A model generated the notes under the pieces. It saw only the letters and a program-made list of their open reading frames with translations, did no database searches and was not told the origin of the DNA. Position numbers and translations under genes: made by a program. From Enoplosus armatus (lineage: Eukaryota > Chordata > Actinopteri > Centrarchiformes > Enoplosidae), in assembly GCF_043641665.1 (NCBI RefSeq), contig NC_092203.1, positions 124,001-188,000 of the forward strand: a stretch of 64,000 nt of DNA, written 5' to 3'. Every line of letters begins with the position of its first letter. Position 1 is the stretch's first letter. Of the stretch, positions 10,460-22,902 are shown piece by piece.

Positions 10460-11315
10460 TTCCTTTAACCCCTTCACCTTCTTGTAAATTCTTACTCATC
10501 ACTGACTTCAGTGAACACACTGATTGGGATGCAGGAAAACATGTGAATGTTGACTCATGTTACACATATCATGGTGTGGGGTAGCGGCTGTTAAACTACG
10601 TGACTCATCCTATTCATCCAATGTGTGTGACCTACCTCAGCAGCATGGATTGGGTTTCCAGTGGCCCCTACAGGTCAGAGATGGCATAGCAACATAAAGT
10701 GTCAACACAAACATGAAAAAGGCTTTTCTAGTTGATATTATAAACATGAGGGAAGATTATAGTGAAAAAAAATAGCCATTAAACAAACAAATCTGGCAGG
10801 AGTCAAGAATTGCTTTTTCCCTCTTATTTTTAGCATAATGATAGGCAGAATAGGATTGCATTCATCCATGGCAAACAGTTTTCTCATTTTATGAAATATG
10901 AAGTAATTAATATCTAACTAGGTTGTGAGACTTAGGAGAACAAAACAGTATCATCTCAAGGTCCACTTAGTTGCTTGCTCTGGAGGTTTTGGCTGCATCT
11001 CACAGTCTTCTTCAGCAGACTGAGTAACCACGCTGAGCATCTCCAGGACTTTAGCATTTTACAGTTTTTGGACTCAGGGCGTTACTCTGCGCACCCTGAT
11101 AATCTCTATCAGTGTTTGAAATGAAGAAAATCTGGAAAAACTGTCGATTTCAAGGTTGACAAAAATAGTGAAAACATAAATTTAAAAAAATTACAACAAC
11201 AATTAGTCGATTAATTGATTAGTCAATTGTTAGAAAAATATGACTATGTTAATAATGAATGCCAAAAAATATCTGGTTCTAGTTTATATCTTGTTAAGAT
11301 TCACTGCTTTTCTGT
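10456..11315. other. No gene seen
   Basis: No recognisable coding or repeat feature. A short inverted pattern of GATTAATTGATTAGTCAATT sits near 11210. Confidence 0.4.
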
Positions 11316-11572
11316 GGTAAATGGTAAATGATCTCACTTACATAGCGCACTTCAACCATCACGGTTCCCAAAGCTCTTTACAGCTAAGTCTCATTCACCC
11401 ATTCACACACCAATGGCAACTGAGCTGCCATGCTAGGTGCTGGTCTCCATTGGGAGCAACTTAAGGTTCAATGTCTTGCTCAAGGATTGGACAAGGATTG
11501 AACCCCCAACCTGCTCTAACCAGCTTTACCTCCCGTGCGACAGTGCTAACCACTGCGCCACCATACCAGCCT
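11316..11572 (-). mobile_element. tRNA-derived SINE, copy 2
   Basis: The same family as the copy at 8309, on the minus strand. It is longer in the middle and includes the AAGGTGCTGG-like segment (here TAGGTGCTGGTCTCCATTGG). Box A (TGGCGCAGTGGTTAGC) is intact; box B is altered to GGTTCAATCC. The tail next to 11316 has two GGTAAAT units. Confidence 0.82.
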
Positions 11573-12318
11573 GCTGCTTTAAGTATTCTTATTCTATAAT
11601 TCTATTGGCTACTTTTGCAATGTGACACTGTAAAAGCCTTTGCTATCTGTATGTCAAGATGGACTGTTTTCTGGTCATATATACTATGCTGATGCTGTCG
11701 GTCACCTGGCTTTTTACTGAATTGATGCCTTTAAATCAAGTGATGTAGTCTGTCTGTGTTCATATTGCCGTTTACTTGTTGAACTCCTGCATGAATTGAA
11801 AAGACTGTGTGAGGATGCTTCTCTTTTTAATATTAGTCACATATCTATATTTGCACCCACTTTGCAGCTTATCTGTGTTAAAGATGGGTGTTTATGGGAT
11901 GGATAGTTGTCAAGTACTATGCTAAACTATGTATTCATTTTTTACTATGTCTAAAATGATTGATAGATACATATAGATTGTGTATACCTCATTACTGTAA
12001 TTATTATCTGTAAGATGCTGCAGAATGACACTTTTCAAGCCCCTAGAGGGTTTTAAGGTAATTCTCCTTCACACATTCGCTTGCAAATTATATACTGTAT
12101 TTTTTTTAAATGTATATGAGTAAATATAGAAACTAAAATTAAACTGAACAAAAAAGCTAATTCTGCATTCGACTAACAGGATCGCAGTCACACAGGAAGA
12201 AGAAAATAACTCAACAAACAGCGAGGGTGTGTGACTCTGTGCCGATTGTGAGCACTGACAGTTATATGATGCAGGCTGAGAGGCAAACAAAAAGAAACAA
12301 CAGCAACAGAAAGAAATG
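11573..12318. other. No gene seen
   Basis: AT-rich DNA without a recognisable feature. Confidence 0.4.
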
Positions 12319-12450
12319 CATGAGTGTGTGTGTGTGTGTGTGTGTGTGTAGCCACAGACAGCACGTCTCCTTGTCTGCTGCCCCTCAAATAAATTCTGCG
12401 CTGCTGTTTTTCCACTAATACAACTACTGGAACAATCAAATATATTGACC

Positions 12451-12489
<39 letters not shown>

Positions 12490-12762
12490 CCTTACAACTG
12501 GTCAAATATGCAACATTATCTGGTCACATACTGGCTCCACTATGGACACACACACACATTCACATTTAAATAGAAACAGTGATGTACAGACACACACTTG
12601 ATATACACATATAGACTCAAACACACACACACACTGACATACAGTACACACTCACACAAACTCTGCGTCTGCTGGTCTAGGCCCATTGATCCCAGGTTCG
12701 GTGCCACAGAGCTTTGAATCCAATGCTGATAAGAAACACACACACATATACAAATACTCATA

Positions 12763-12801
<39 letters not shown>
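12319..12801. repeat. GT/AC microsatellite cluster
   Basis: (GT)n at about 12323-12349, (AC)n at 12452-12486 and about 12763-12801, with shorter AC runs at 12545-12560, 12620-12636 and 12736-12748. The flanking DNA shows no gene. Confidence 0.92.
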
Positions 12802-12804
<3 letters not shown>

Positions 12805-13944
12805 GCAGACACATAGACTCCAGCCACAGCTGTAGTTGCATTTTTTAAACGTTTATAATCTCAACTTCTGATGCTGGGAGGAGATGTGATGCCTCCATTC
12901 AAAAAAGTGTAAATTTAGTGCTTTTTTGTCTATTAGTGTCCTAGTCTCTCGTCACTGTGAATACCTGGTACAGTGGAATGTACATACTCTTTAACCCTTT
13001 CATTGAGCTAACCATACTATAAACTGAAACTACTGGATAATATTGAAATAGAAGAAAATGTTGAAATTTTAGTTAGCAGTTTCCCAAGGTTTAGTAAAGG
13101 TTTATTCTTTAGCCAATTTACATGGAACCATTTTTAGTATTCATTTTGTAGTGTTTGAACACTAGCTACTCTGAGGAGGTAATTCGCTGCTTTGATGCCA
13201 TTGTTATATTGTAATTGTAGCGATCCAGCTATCCATGCTGAGGACTGATCAGTGCAATATTTTTCAAAAGCATCAAATTCTGCTTTCTGTAGTCCATAAA
13301 AGTCTATTAAAAGGTCTATAAGTCTATAACCTCTCCTAAGATTGTTTTCAAGAGAGAACCAACATTATGAGGATGCAAAAATGAACCTTTGTGCTAACAT
13401 AACGGTGTGTAAACCACCTGTCATGTCCACAGAAGCATACAGATCACAACTGCTGTATGCCATTAGATGAGCTAGTTTGGACTGACTTGTAGCTAAGCAT
13501 TTTTATATTCATCATATTTTGTTTTATATCAAACCTACACTGTTCACCAATGTTGGGCCACAGTTTACTCAAAAATGATAGAAGACATTGACACTGATTT
13601 CTGATTAGCTCTGGTCTCTGTTGACCAATCGCCGCCTTGACAGTGCTGACTTTTGAGACCGGAGAGCCCAAAACAGAGGAAGCTATTGTAGCTTACTAGC
13701 TGCGAATATGAGCTTGCTAACTGCTAACTTACAGTTAGCAAGCATGTTGGCTAGCTAATTTGATTTACTCCACTTTATCCAGTTTATAATCTAAAAAAAT
13801 GAATTTTTTTAGATAATAACCTTTATTTCAATGGCATTTTAATGACTATATTTCCAACAGGTAACAGGTTCTACAGGACCTCCTGGTATTTATTAGATAT
13901 TAAAATGTGCAATCCTTTACATACATCAGTGTTGCTATGTGGGT
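12802..13944. other. No gene seen
   Basis: No coding feature is recognised. Near 13790-13815 there is a short AT palindrome, CTAAAAAAAT and ATTTTTTTAG separated by 2 nt. Confidence 0.4.
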
Positions 13945-14200
13945 TTACAACACTCCTCTTGGACCTCCGTCTGGAAATGTTTGCTCACATATGTATGGTG
14001 AGCCAAATAAACTGAGCATCCTTTTGGCATGACGCCTCATCTGGGGAAATCTGGATTTTTTAAACCCCTGTGGATCTCTGACAGTTGCTTCACAACAAAT
14101 GATTTCATGTGTGCATACAAGTCCAACCTTCCCCAGCAAGCTGTTGTTCAATGTGTTCAGATGGCCAGTGGAATCAACGAAAAAGTGCCCTGAAGCTCCC
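13945..14200 (-). pseudogene. hAT transposase C-terminal fragment
   Basis: The minus-strand frame reads VDSTGHLNTLNNSLLGK, resembling the VDxTxHLNxLNxxLQGK block of ZBED5/GTF2IRD2-like hAT proteins. It then jumps to FPQMRRHAKRMLSLFG and SPYICEQTF, the C-terminal dimerisation domain, where relatives continue SVMKxNKSK. About 100-150 residues between the two blocks are missing, and the frame is lost right after CEQTF. It carries a part of the protein absent from the relic at 2430-3257, so it may belong to the same or a related element. Confidence 0.7.
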
Positions 14201-15419
14201 GGTGATTAAGCACTCTTGATCGGATGAGATTATTAGTAATCTAGTAGCAGTAGTAGTAACGGTAGTCATCACATCAGCCAGCTGGCGGTTCTAATGCATC
14301 CTGATGTATGAATGCAATGCAATTTCACGGCTTTACTGCACACATGGCCAGAGCGCCATCCGTACACAGTGTAGTCCTTTTGACATTGTGTCTGGAATCT
14401 CCTGCGATTTCTGTCCACCATCTTTCCTGGTACTGCTGCCATGTCTGGTGTCTGTGACTGGAAAAGCCTTGTTGGTATATAAAGAGTGCGCATCAGTCTA
14501 AACATATAGTGATAGCGACACCTAGCACTCACAACAGGAACTACAGTTTAATATAGTCAGCAGGCCAAATATAAATTGAAGTTTAAAACAACTCACAGGC
14601 CATTTAAATGAAGGTGTCTGGCTGCACTTGGCTTGCGAACCGTAGTTTGGACTACTCTTGTCTAAACATTTTTAATTTTGCCCGACCCCCTGCCTGGTAG
14701 TCTGACTCACCGGATGTAGGCTGCTGGGATACGTTTGGTGACTATTTCAGTCACCATTCTCCTCCCCTTCCGCTCTCTGCACATTACTGTTTTCAATGTC
14801 CCCGTCGCTATGTGAAATACATCAACAACCTCAAAGCTAGCAGCCTAGATGCTGAAAATGGCAAGTTCTGACAAATATTTGGATCATCTGTGGTTAGCTC
14901 CTCCAGAGCTAAAGTATAGGTAGGCTTCACCTCTAGGACACTGTAGGGCATAGTCTACATACATCGTTTACTATTTTATGTCACGTTTTCTTTAGCAGGG
15001 ATTTAACCATTTTAATGTCAGGGCTCACCTCCCCCCAGCAATTTTTCCCCCTATCCCATGATCCCATGGAATGACCTTCCTCCAAAGTGTGGAGATAGGT
15101 CTGGCTATGCAAGATTACCTGCCTGGTTACAGCAGGACTGTATCCTGAACATTATTCTACAGTCTCAATATGTGTGCCATTAAATAAGTTACTCATATTG
15201 TCACTATGACACTGAACAGGTGTGCGCAAGTTCTTTGGTCGGATTGGAAACAGCAACACAGAGCGTCGGCATGCTTTTCTATCTTTTCTAACTGTCATGT
15301 TTACATCATGTCTTAGCCTAACAGGCTGAAGTAGCTGGCAGCAGTATTTCTCAATGCTATGTTTGGCATGCATCACCATCTGTCTTCAAATGTGACAAAA
15401 AGTCTCCACGAGGAGGACG
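14201..15419. other. No gene seen
   Basis: Moderate-GC DNA with no recognised domain. A CTAGTAGCAGTAGTAGTAAC stretch near 14240 is a short degenerate trinucleotide repeat. Confidence 0.4.
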
Positions 15420-15428
15420 GAGGGAGGT

Positions 15429-15463
<35 letters not shown>

Positions 15464-15775
15464 ATGGCATCACTCTGTTCTCCCTGCGGACGACTGAAAC
15501 CCTTTTAGGACTGTCTCTCTCTTTCTCTGTCCCTCCATCATCTCTTTCTCCAGTTTGTCCTGTTTGCTACCCCCCCCCCCCTGCCCCCCCCCCCCCCCCC
15601 CGCGCCCAACCCCCCGTCACCCTATCAGGCAGGGTAGGCTCTGCAGTCGATAGGGCCATTAGTAAATAACAGATACATAATTTATTAAATATCCTTAGAT
15701 ACATATTTCAGCATCGAATTACCAGGCAGAATGGAGAAGGAGGGGGGAGAGAAAGAGAGAGAGAGAGAGAGAGGA
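15420..15775. repeat. GA / poly-C / GA low-complexity block
   Basis: (GA)n at about 15430-15461 is followed by a CT-rich stretch, then poly-C runs of 12 (15570-15581) and 18 (15584-15601) with more C-clusters to about 15622. A second GA run lies at about 15745-15773. The minus strand of the poly-C part is G-rich enough to form quadruplexes. Confidence 0.95.
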
Positions 15776-15944
15776 CAGGAGAACAGCAGTGAGACACAAC
15801 TAGTCGACACTCAGCTGCATCAGTGACTATTTTACAGTGAGATTTAAATGAAAAATGTTTTCTTCTATTTAAAAAACAGCAGGTCATTTGCACCTCAATA
15901 GTGCAGCTACAATCTTTTGAAGCATATATCCGCTGCAACCTTTA

Positions 15945-15945
<1 letters not shown>

Positions 15946-15987
<42 letters not shown>
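15946..15987. repeat. (AC)n microsatellite
   Basis: About 19 AC units, with a short AC run again near 16090-16102. Confidence 0.95.
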
Positions 15988-15988
<1 letters not shown>

Positions 15989-16429
15989 TTCTGTCACCAT
16001 CAGTATGACGCACTCCATCACACAATTTGCAGAAGTTGAAGTTTCACACAGAATGGCTGCTGCTCGCCACAACCGCAAAACTAACCATAACACACACACA
16101 CACTTCCTCCCAGGCCTGTGCAAATTGGAGTGTGAATGAGGAACAACAGCTATTTTGGTGTCTAACGTTGTTCTTGTTTTATCACCAATAAAAACAAAAG
16201 CAACTTAATTTCCAGTATGTTGAGCTTTCAGGGCCACCATATGACTCAGAAGGCTCCGGTTTTATGAGAAAATGTGATGTCAGAAAGTCTAAAACTTGTC
16301 TTGGTTCTCACATAGATAGAAAGATAAGTAAATTCACAAATGGCATCTTCCCATAAACACATGGGTCATTGCACACACCTTTGCATCTCTCTGACTTCCA
16401 CTATACATCACACATTTCTCCCTCACATA

Positions 16430-16640
16430 CTAATATGTGAATATTTATTCATTTTTGATGCCACTAGATAAAAATCAATGAGGTAATCAAGTTGTCGCTA
16501 TGAAATCTGCGCTCCGGTGGCATTTTGCATATTCACCTCCACTCACATCATTAAAAGCACATCCATCGACGCCACGCTGCAGACTCGCCTTTAATTAGTT
16601 TGAGCAAACATATCGAGCTGCATCTCACACACACTCAAAC
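16430..16640. promoter_or_regulatory. Candidate conserved non-coding element
   Basis: A complex, non-repetitive stretch in an otherwise repeat-filled region. It has clustered homeodomain and POU-like words: AAAATCAATGAGGTAATCAA, GGCATTTTGCATATTCACC and CCTTTAATTAGTTTGAGC. No frame is open across it. This is inference from word content only. Confidence 0.25.
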
Positions 16641-17057
16641 ACACACATGCCAACTAACTAACTACGTTCAACTGTGAAGATGTCTGCATTGCGAAAATGC
16701 TGAATCGGTATAATTTTCATAAAACATTTAAGGTGCTGAACTGCTGTGCTTTGTCAGACTGAACCTGACAGTGAGCTTATGTGTGTTGCATACTGGGAGA
16801 ATCCAGGCCTGCTGGGAAAATAGAAAGGGTCAACGGCAAGGGTCAGCTAAGGCCAGCAGTTAATCTGAAAGCTTCTTGCTGTCAAAAACATACAGTTTGA
16901 AATATTCTTACAGACGTTTTAGTAAATCCATTAAAAGGAATGCTGCAGAAGTCAAATGATGCCATTAGATACTAACAGTGTATGAATTAGGTTTACAGTA
17001 ACAGGGTGTGGACTCCATGGCAGATTTATACTCCAAAGGTTTTACCCAGACCCTAAC

Positions 17058-17265
17058 AGTTCAGCATTTCAGAAATACACTTCTTTTCTTTTCTTGCTGA
17101 GAGTTAGATGAGAATATTGATACTCTCATATCGGTCCAGCAATTACAAGGCTATAGCTAGCAGCCTGTTAGCTTAGCTTAGCACAAAGACTGGAAACAGC
17201 TAGCCTGGCTCTGTCCAAAGATAACACAAACCGCCTCCCAGCACCCCTCCCCTGGAAGGCCAGCA
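17058..17265 (+). repeat. Dispersed repeat B, copy 1
   Basis: It contains GAGAGTTAGATGAGAATATT, GTTAGCTTAGCTTAGCACAA and AGACTGGAAACAGCTAGCCT. A reverse-oriented relative lies at 33855-34034, so this is a dispersed family. I recognise it as common in percomorph fish but cannot assign a class; it has no coding capacity. Confidence 0.65.
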
Positions 17266-18840
17266 GTTTGCATAAATGCAGCTTGCTTTTTACAGATGAC
17301 TTGAGCTGTAGTTGGAAATTCTACAAACCTCCTTACAACATGTGAAGCTGTGAGGGCTGTGAGATTGTAATGGTCCCAAATAATCTAAATCAAAATAATC
17401 CAAATTCTTCAATGGCTAAGAAACAAACATACTTGATGTCTCCAAAAATACCTCTCGAACAGGGTCAGTAACTTAAAATATGCCTTGTCTATTCAAATGG
17501 TATCCAAACTGTGGATGGTGGTACAATTCTAAAACCTTTTTCCTTTCTTGGGAAGCAAGCAGGCTACGCCTAACCAATTTCAGAGAGGTCTGGAGGTCTC
17601 CTAAACGTATTTAAGTATTTTTGAGCTCTGAGTTGCTTAGTCATTTTTCATTCAGCCTTGTTAGTTTGGAACACATGTGGCTGCTGTAAACATCTGAAAG
17701 TCAGAGATTGAGACTGTCCACACCAGAAAAAAGATGGCATTAGCCATTTGTTGAAATGCTGTAAACAACCTCTTCTGGTTGTGCAAATAACTCTTGTTAA
17801 CAAAGGCCAAATTTGCAAAAAGTCGTGAGTCCCTAGCGTGGACAGCAGATTGGACTACAGACTATAGGTGTCTATGTATGTGGATGTGTTCCACATGTGT
17901 GCACATATACAGCATATAGTCCACACAGTCATACATTTTGGTTGTGGTGCATTTGGTTGTGGAAGGTTGGGACAAAACGGCATAGGTGACTCCCCATAAA
18001 ACTCAATGTAATCAGTCCTATCCACAGACACAACGTTGATATTGGAAGCTTCTGCAAAACCCTAGATTTTATTCAGTGATGTTTTAACTGTTATTTCTTG
18101 TATGGTTTAACCTTAGGAAAAGATTGTGGTTTTTAAAAAAACAACATTCAGTTTTGGTCTGTCCACCACCCCGACCTGCACACTTTTTAAGTCCTTGTCA
18201 AATCATCTAACTGGAAACACCCTTTACGGGGGCGGATGAGGGACTGCTTCTGACAATTTTTTTAACTTTGAACTTTTAACAGAAACCTACACAACAATGA
18301 TGCACTTGATGATAATGCAGTGATTGCTTAGGTGTGTGGAGGTGAAGAAGCAGGAAGGTTTGAACTTGTCTCTCAAGCTCTTCAGACAACTACTTGCCAC
18401 TTTTTGTGTATACAGTACAACCTGTGAATGCCTTTCAAGAGAGACAGTCTGAAAGCATGTGCCGTTATCCTACAACCTAGTTTGTGAGAAATATATTGAG
18501 ACCTTACTGCCTTACTGGCATTTGATGTAAAATGAATACAATTCCAAGGCATGCTGGGCTGGATCATAAATCAGTGTTAATGTTGGAGTTTTGTGCCATT
18601 GAAACTTCCTTTTATGTAAAACTGTAACCTGGACCATTTTGTTAAGGAAACAAGCATTCTTAAATGTAACTAACAGTAAAACATCAGATCTTTTCACATT
18701 AGTAGAGAAAACAAAAAAAACAAAAAGGCAAATGGATTTTGAATACAATGTAACAGCACGGAGCACTTTGCAACTCTAATGTACGTAATGCGTGAATTTC
18801 CCCACTTTGAGTGTGTCTATGTTTTTTCTTGGGTGACAGA
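17266..18840. other. No gene seen
   Basis: Long stretch without a recognisable domain or repeat partner in the window. Confidence 0.4.
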
Positions 18841-19180
18841 AATGTGTGTGTGTGTGTGTCTGTGTGTAAGTGCCTTTGAAGCAGCTCGCTCAGCCTCTAG
18901 CTGCTGATGGAAAACCTCTCATGTGTCCAAATGACCGCATCATCTCTCGCTGCCCACACACACACACACACACACACACACTCTCTCTCTCTCACACACA
19001 CACATTCCCTTGCGCCACACCGCTCCCACAAAGCCACAATGCATCTTGGGAACCATTAAGGAAACCAGAGACCACCGCAGTGGGCAAAGGACACAAACAG
19101 AGGGAGAGAGGAGGAGGGCGAGAGAGATAGAGATGGATGATAGAGAGGGAGAGAGAGACGAGGTGAAAGAGAGGCAGACT
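18841..19180. repeat. GT, AC, CT and GA simple repeats
   Basis: (GT)n at about 18844-18867, (AC)n then (CT)n then AC at about 18955-19005, and a purine-rich GAGA stretch at about 19100-19175. Confidence 0.92.
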
Positions 19181-19639
19181 TCAGGGGATTGATAATTTCT
19201 CTGTGTTACTTCATTATGATTGTGATGTACATACTGTAATGTATAGAAACCACTTTTACTGAGGTAAAAAGTCTGCTAGCAGCTCCTAGAGGCTGCAATA
19301 TCTGAACTGAACTGAAGGCGTACTCCAGCAATATAGTATTGTACCTCCAATTTGTAACACATGCTCTCTGTTATAGAACTGTAGTCTCCAAGCCTAAAGT
19401 GAGATTAGATACAGTTTGATTTTCTCAGACTCGACAAAGCTCATAGTGTGACCCGTAAACTGACCTTCAAGTGTAAAATTGGTGGACTGTCCCCTGTCCT
19501 AAACTGAACTAAATGCTATACTATGCATACAAGTTTTCAGTTTTGCCCAATTCCTGCCACATTTCATCAAAAAATTGCATTTTTACATTTGTCCAATCAG
19601 TGCTGTTTTCAGTGTGTTCATCAGAACCACATTACAAGC

Positions 19640-20256
19640 GTAGGTTATAATCCGTCCATCTGGCTCTACTGGGTGAGAAGCTGACAGAGATGCAGGTGGA
19701 TGCCCCCCTCATGTCCTGGATTGTCAACTACCTGACTGGCAGACCACAGTATGTGCGCTTACAACACTGTGTGTTGTGTGTGTTGAGTGGTCAGCAACAC
19801 CGGGGCCCCGCAGGGGACTGTCCTCTCTCCCTTCCTCTTCACCATCTACACCACGGACTTCAGCTACTGCACAGAGACCTGCCATCTTCAGAAGTTCAGC
19901 AATAGTTGGATGTATCAGTAACGGTGGTGTGGATGTGTACAGGGCTGCTGTGGACAACTTTGTAACATGGTGCGAGCAGAACCATCTACATCTCAAAGTG
20001 ACAAAGACAAAGGAACTGACCTTTCTGACCTGATCTGAGGAGGACCAAGGTGCCGATGACCCCTGTTTCCATCCAGTGGGTCAGTGTGGACATTGTAGAG
20101 GATTACAAGTACCTGGGAGTTCACATTGACAATAAACTGGACTGGGTGGTGAACACTAATGCCCTCTACAGACTAAATTTATGCTGCTTTCTACGCTTGA
20201 ATAGGAGCACCGGTACTGTACAATTTCAATAAAGTATTTCCGATTCTGATTCTGAT
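19640..20256 (+). mobile_element. Rex1-like LINE, 5'-truncated and broken
   Basis: Read in shifting plus-strand frames it gives LTEMQVDAPLMSWIVNYLTG and RPQYVRL, then NTGAPQGTVLSPFLFTIYT and CHLQKFSNS, then WCEQNHLHLKVTKTKE, and finally VEDYKYLGVHIDNKLDW. This is the RT palm to thumb of a Rex1-type fish LINE. The catalytic FxDD box reads FSNS, so both aspartates are lost. After an internal deletion of the C-terminal domain it joins a 3' end with AGGAGCACCGGTACTGTAC and a GATTCT repeat tail; the same 3' end recurs at 42955-43085. At least three frameshifts are present. Confidence 0.78.
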
Positions 20257-21356
20257 ATAAGCAAATCAACCCAAAAATTTCACTTAAAAAAAAAAAAAAA
20301 AGCTGCACATTCAGTATTCTCTGGCCTCACAATAACCTAAAACAGCAAAGACATGAAGTGCAGGGGAAAAGAGATTGGAGTATACATTGGAGGAGAAATA
20401 GAAAGGGACATCAGATAAAAGTAGAAGAGTATAAGTAGAGCAGGGTTGCTGTGTGGTGAGTGATGCAGCTGATATTGACACCAACGGAACCAGAGAGGCT
20501 ACACTTTAATGCTAACCACTGCACTCTGCTGGAGCATCAATCTCACACACATGCAGGCACACACAGAATAAGTCAGTAATGAATCAACATTTGCTTAGCA
20601 CACAAAGCTCATACAGTATTTGCTTAACCCAATTCATTTCTTACTCCACACCCTTCCCTTCATCCCTCCTTCCACTCCTTACTCCCCCCTATCCTATTAT
20701 TTTGGGTTCCTCCTCTCATTTTTCACATCCTCGCTCAGCCAAGACTATACAAAATCTCAGCCAACACTATATAAAATCTCACAAGTGATTTAACCTTTCT
20801 GCTTACAACATCCTCACACAAATAAACTATGCACTACTGCTACGCACATTTGTAACACTTTCATGCTCACAACATGATTAGCCCCTCTGATACACATGAG
20901 CATAGAACTGCTAGTGTGACTGTAGACTTTTATTTTATACTTTCTTGTACTTTTCTCTTACTTTCTTCCCTTTTCACATGGGAAAGTGGCACTGCGAAGA
21001 ACTGTCAGTTATATGGGGAGCAGAGAAAGAGTTAGCGAGGGAGTGATTTTAGACACAGCTACGTCACAATAGTTTTCCTAGCTAACATGCTCACTAAGCT
21101 TGCTCGTTAAATAATGGAACAATAAGTTCCCAGTTTATTCAAAAGATATCTGTACCATTAACTCCAGTCTCATAACTGTCTAAAAACCATGTCTCTTTTG
21201 TGGAACAGTTTATAGTCTGATAGAGGAGGTTAAAGTGAATATAGCGAATTCCAGTTTAAAGTTCACCAAAATTGAATTTGACACGAAGGATTTGCTGATT
21301 TACTTCACCTGTGCAAGCAAATCCACAGATTGTGTTGATTCCATTAAAATGAATTG
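20257..21356. other. No gene seen
   Basis: A poly-A run lies at about 20285-20301, just past the LINE tail, and a CT-rich patch at about 20640-20710. No coding feature is recognised. Confidence 0.45.
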
Positions 21357-22110
21357 ATTTTGCTGCCTTTATTCTTATCTCTTCCTCATTCCTCATCTTG
21401 CCTCTTTCTCTTCCACCTTCTTTCTCTACTTCATTCCTCCCACCCCTCCTCTTTTTCTCCTCATTCTCAGTATCTCGTTCCTCCTTACATCCTTTCTCTT
21501 TCTCATATACTCCCTTCCTCTCGCTGGTTATCACATTTTCTCCTCGGTACCACCTTGCTCTTCCTCCCTCTACTCCTCTTTCTCCTCAGCCCTTTTGCTC
21601 CGTCTCTCACCTCCTCTCTCCTCATCTCCTTATTTTTTGTAATGCCTAATTTCCTCTCCTTTTATCCCCTTATTTTCACCTCCCCTCACCCCTTCTTCTC
21701 CTTCTCCACTTTCTCTCTCATTTTTCTTCCTCCTGTTCCTTCTGTCACCTAATTCTGACCTCACGTCTTTTTTGTTTTTTCTCCTCCTCTCTTCTCTCCT
21801 TTTGTCACCTCCTACATCATCTTCTCATCCTTTGTTTTCACTCTTTTCCCCCCTGTGCTGTCCTGTTTTTTTGTCCTCCTCCTCTCCTTTCTCTGATGTG
21901 ACCCGATCTCAGTGGATCGGGTGTCATTTCTCTGCTGTAATTAAAGTCCAGTGGACTGCAGTCCACTCTGGTGTCTGGTGACAAGACAAGAGAGAGAGTT
22001 CACGTCTTTCTCTCCTCCCTTCCTTTTTCCTTCCTTCCCTTCTAAATCTTTTAATTTGTGCTTTTTCAATCCATCCCTTTCTTTTTTCTTCTCTTCCTTC
22101 CCCGTGTCAT
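21357..22110 (+). repeat. Long pyrimidine-rich tract
   Basis: About 750 bp in which the plus strand is overwhelmingly C and T, broken briefly at about 21890-22005. Open frames here only reflect the bias (Ser, Leu, Pro, Phe runs). Its complement is purine-rich. Confidence 0.85.
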
Positions 22111-22374
22111 TTAACTCCACTAGTATTTGTTGCATAATACAGTGTCGAATTGTCTGTGTGAGCCATGTTCAGGAAGGGCCTTCAACAACTTCCTGACTTC
22201 ACTCTCGTCCACACTGTTAAATTGAAACTTTTACTAAGCATTAGTATTATTTCTTATGAGTTCAAGATTGACCTAATCAAAATAAACAAACACATGGTTT
22301 GGTTAAAAACTTGCCATCTGACTCTACAAAGCAAGGGCTCCCAGTTTCCTTTCTCCCCATTATTTAATTTAAGG

Positions 22375-22900
22375 TTCTCTTAAGGTTTGTCAACAATCCT
22401 CATGAATATATTTATAAAAATATGTAAAGAAGCCTCTGGCTCCTGAGTAGCATGCACATCAACCCAGTTTATATTTCGGACATCTTCCAGATAACATTCA
22501 GAAATTAATTTCTTGTACATTCTGTTATGTATATCATGTTATGGTCACGGAACCCCACAGGTAGAGAGACCTGTTTAGTGCAGTGCTCAGGAGCATTTGT
22601 GTAAATATGGTCAATGCATGTAGCAGATGTATGACCAGCACTGTTAGTAAAGACTCTGGTTGGTTGATAATTCATCTGTGATAGATTACAAGCACTGAGC
22701 ATCTTTTTTATTGGGCATAGACTTGCAAGCCAGTTGATATTATCCCCTTGTGAGAAATTTTCACAATTCACATATGCAACTCTGTCAGTCAGCTCACATA
22801 AGTCATTCCAATATTGAGTATCAGTTCCAGGAGGCCTGTAGCAACAACCTATCAAGATTGGCTTTAGTTGAGTCAGTGTGGTTATCTCCAAGATGTCCAT
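22375..22900 (-). pseudogene. LINE endonuclease-domain fragment
   Basis: The frame reads ILIGCCYRPPGTDTQYWNDL (the YRPP block), then QGDNINWLASLCPIKKML where GDxNINW is the metal-site block. It continues with CNLSQMNYQPTRVFTNSAG, CIDHIYTN and GFRDHNMIYI; this last is the SDH-type block, here RDH. A frameshift near 22510 moves the rest to a frame reading LEDVRNINWVDVHATQEPEA, which stops near 22381. It covers roughly the last two thirds of the endonuclease and the start of the linker. Confidence 0.75.
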
Positions 22901-22902
22901 GG

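Noticed and set aside
21354..21752. A 132-codon hydrophobic, apparently membrane-like frame
   Set aside because: Its Leu/Ser/Phe/Pro content follows from the CT bias of the tract; no conserved motif.
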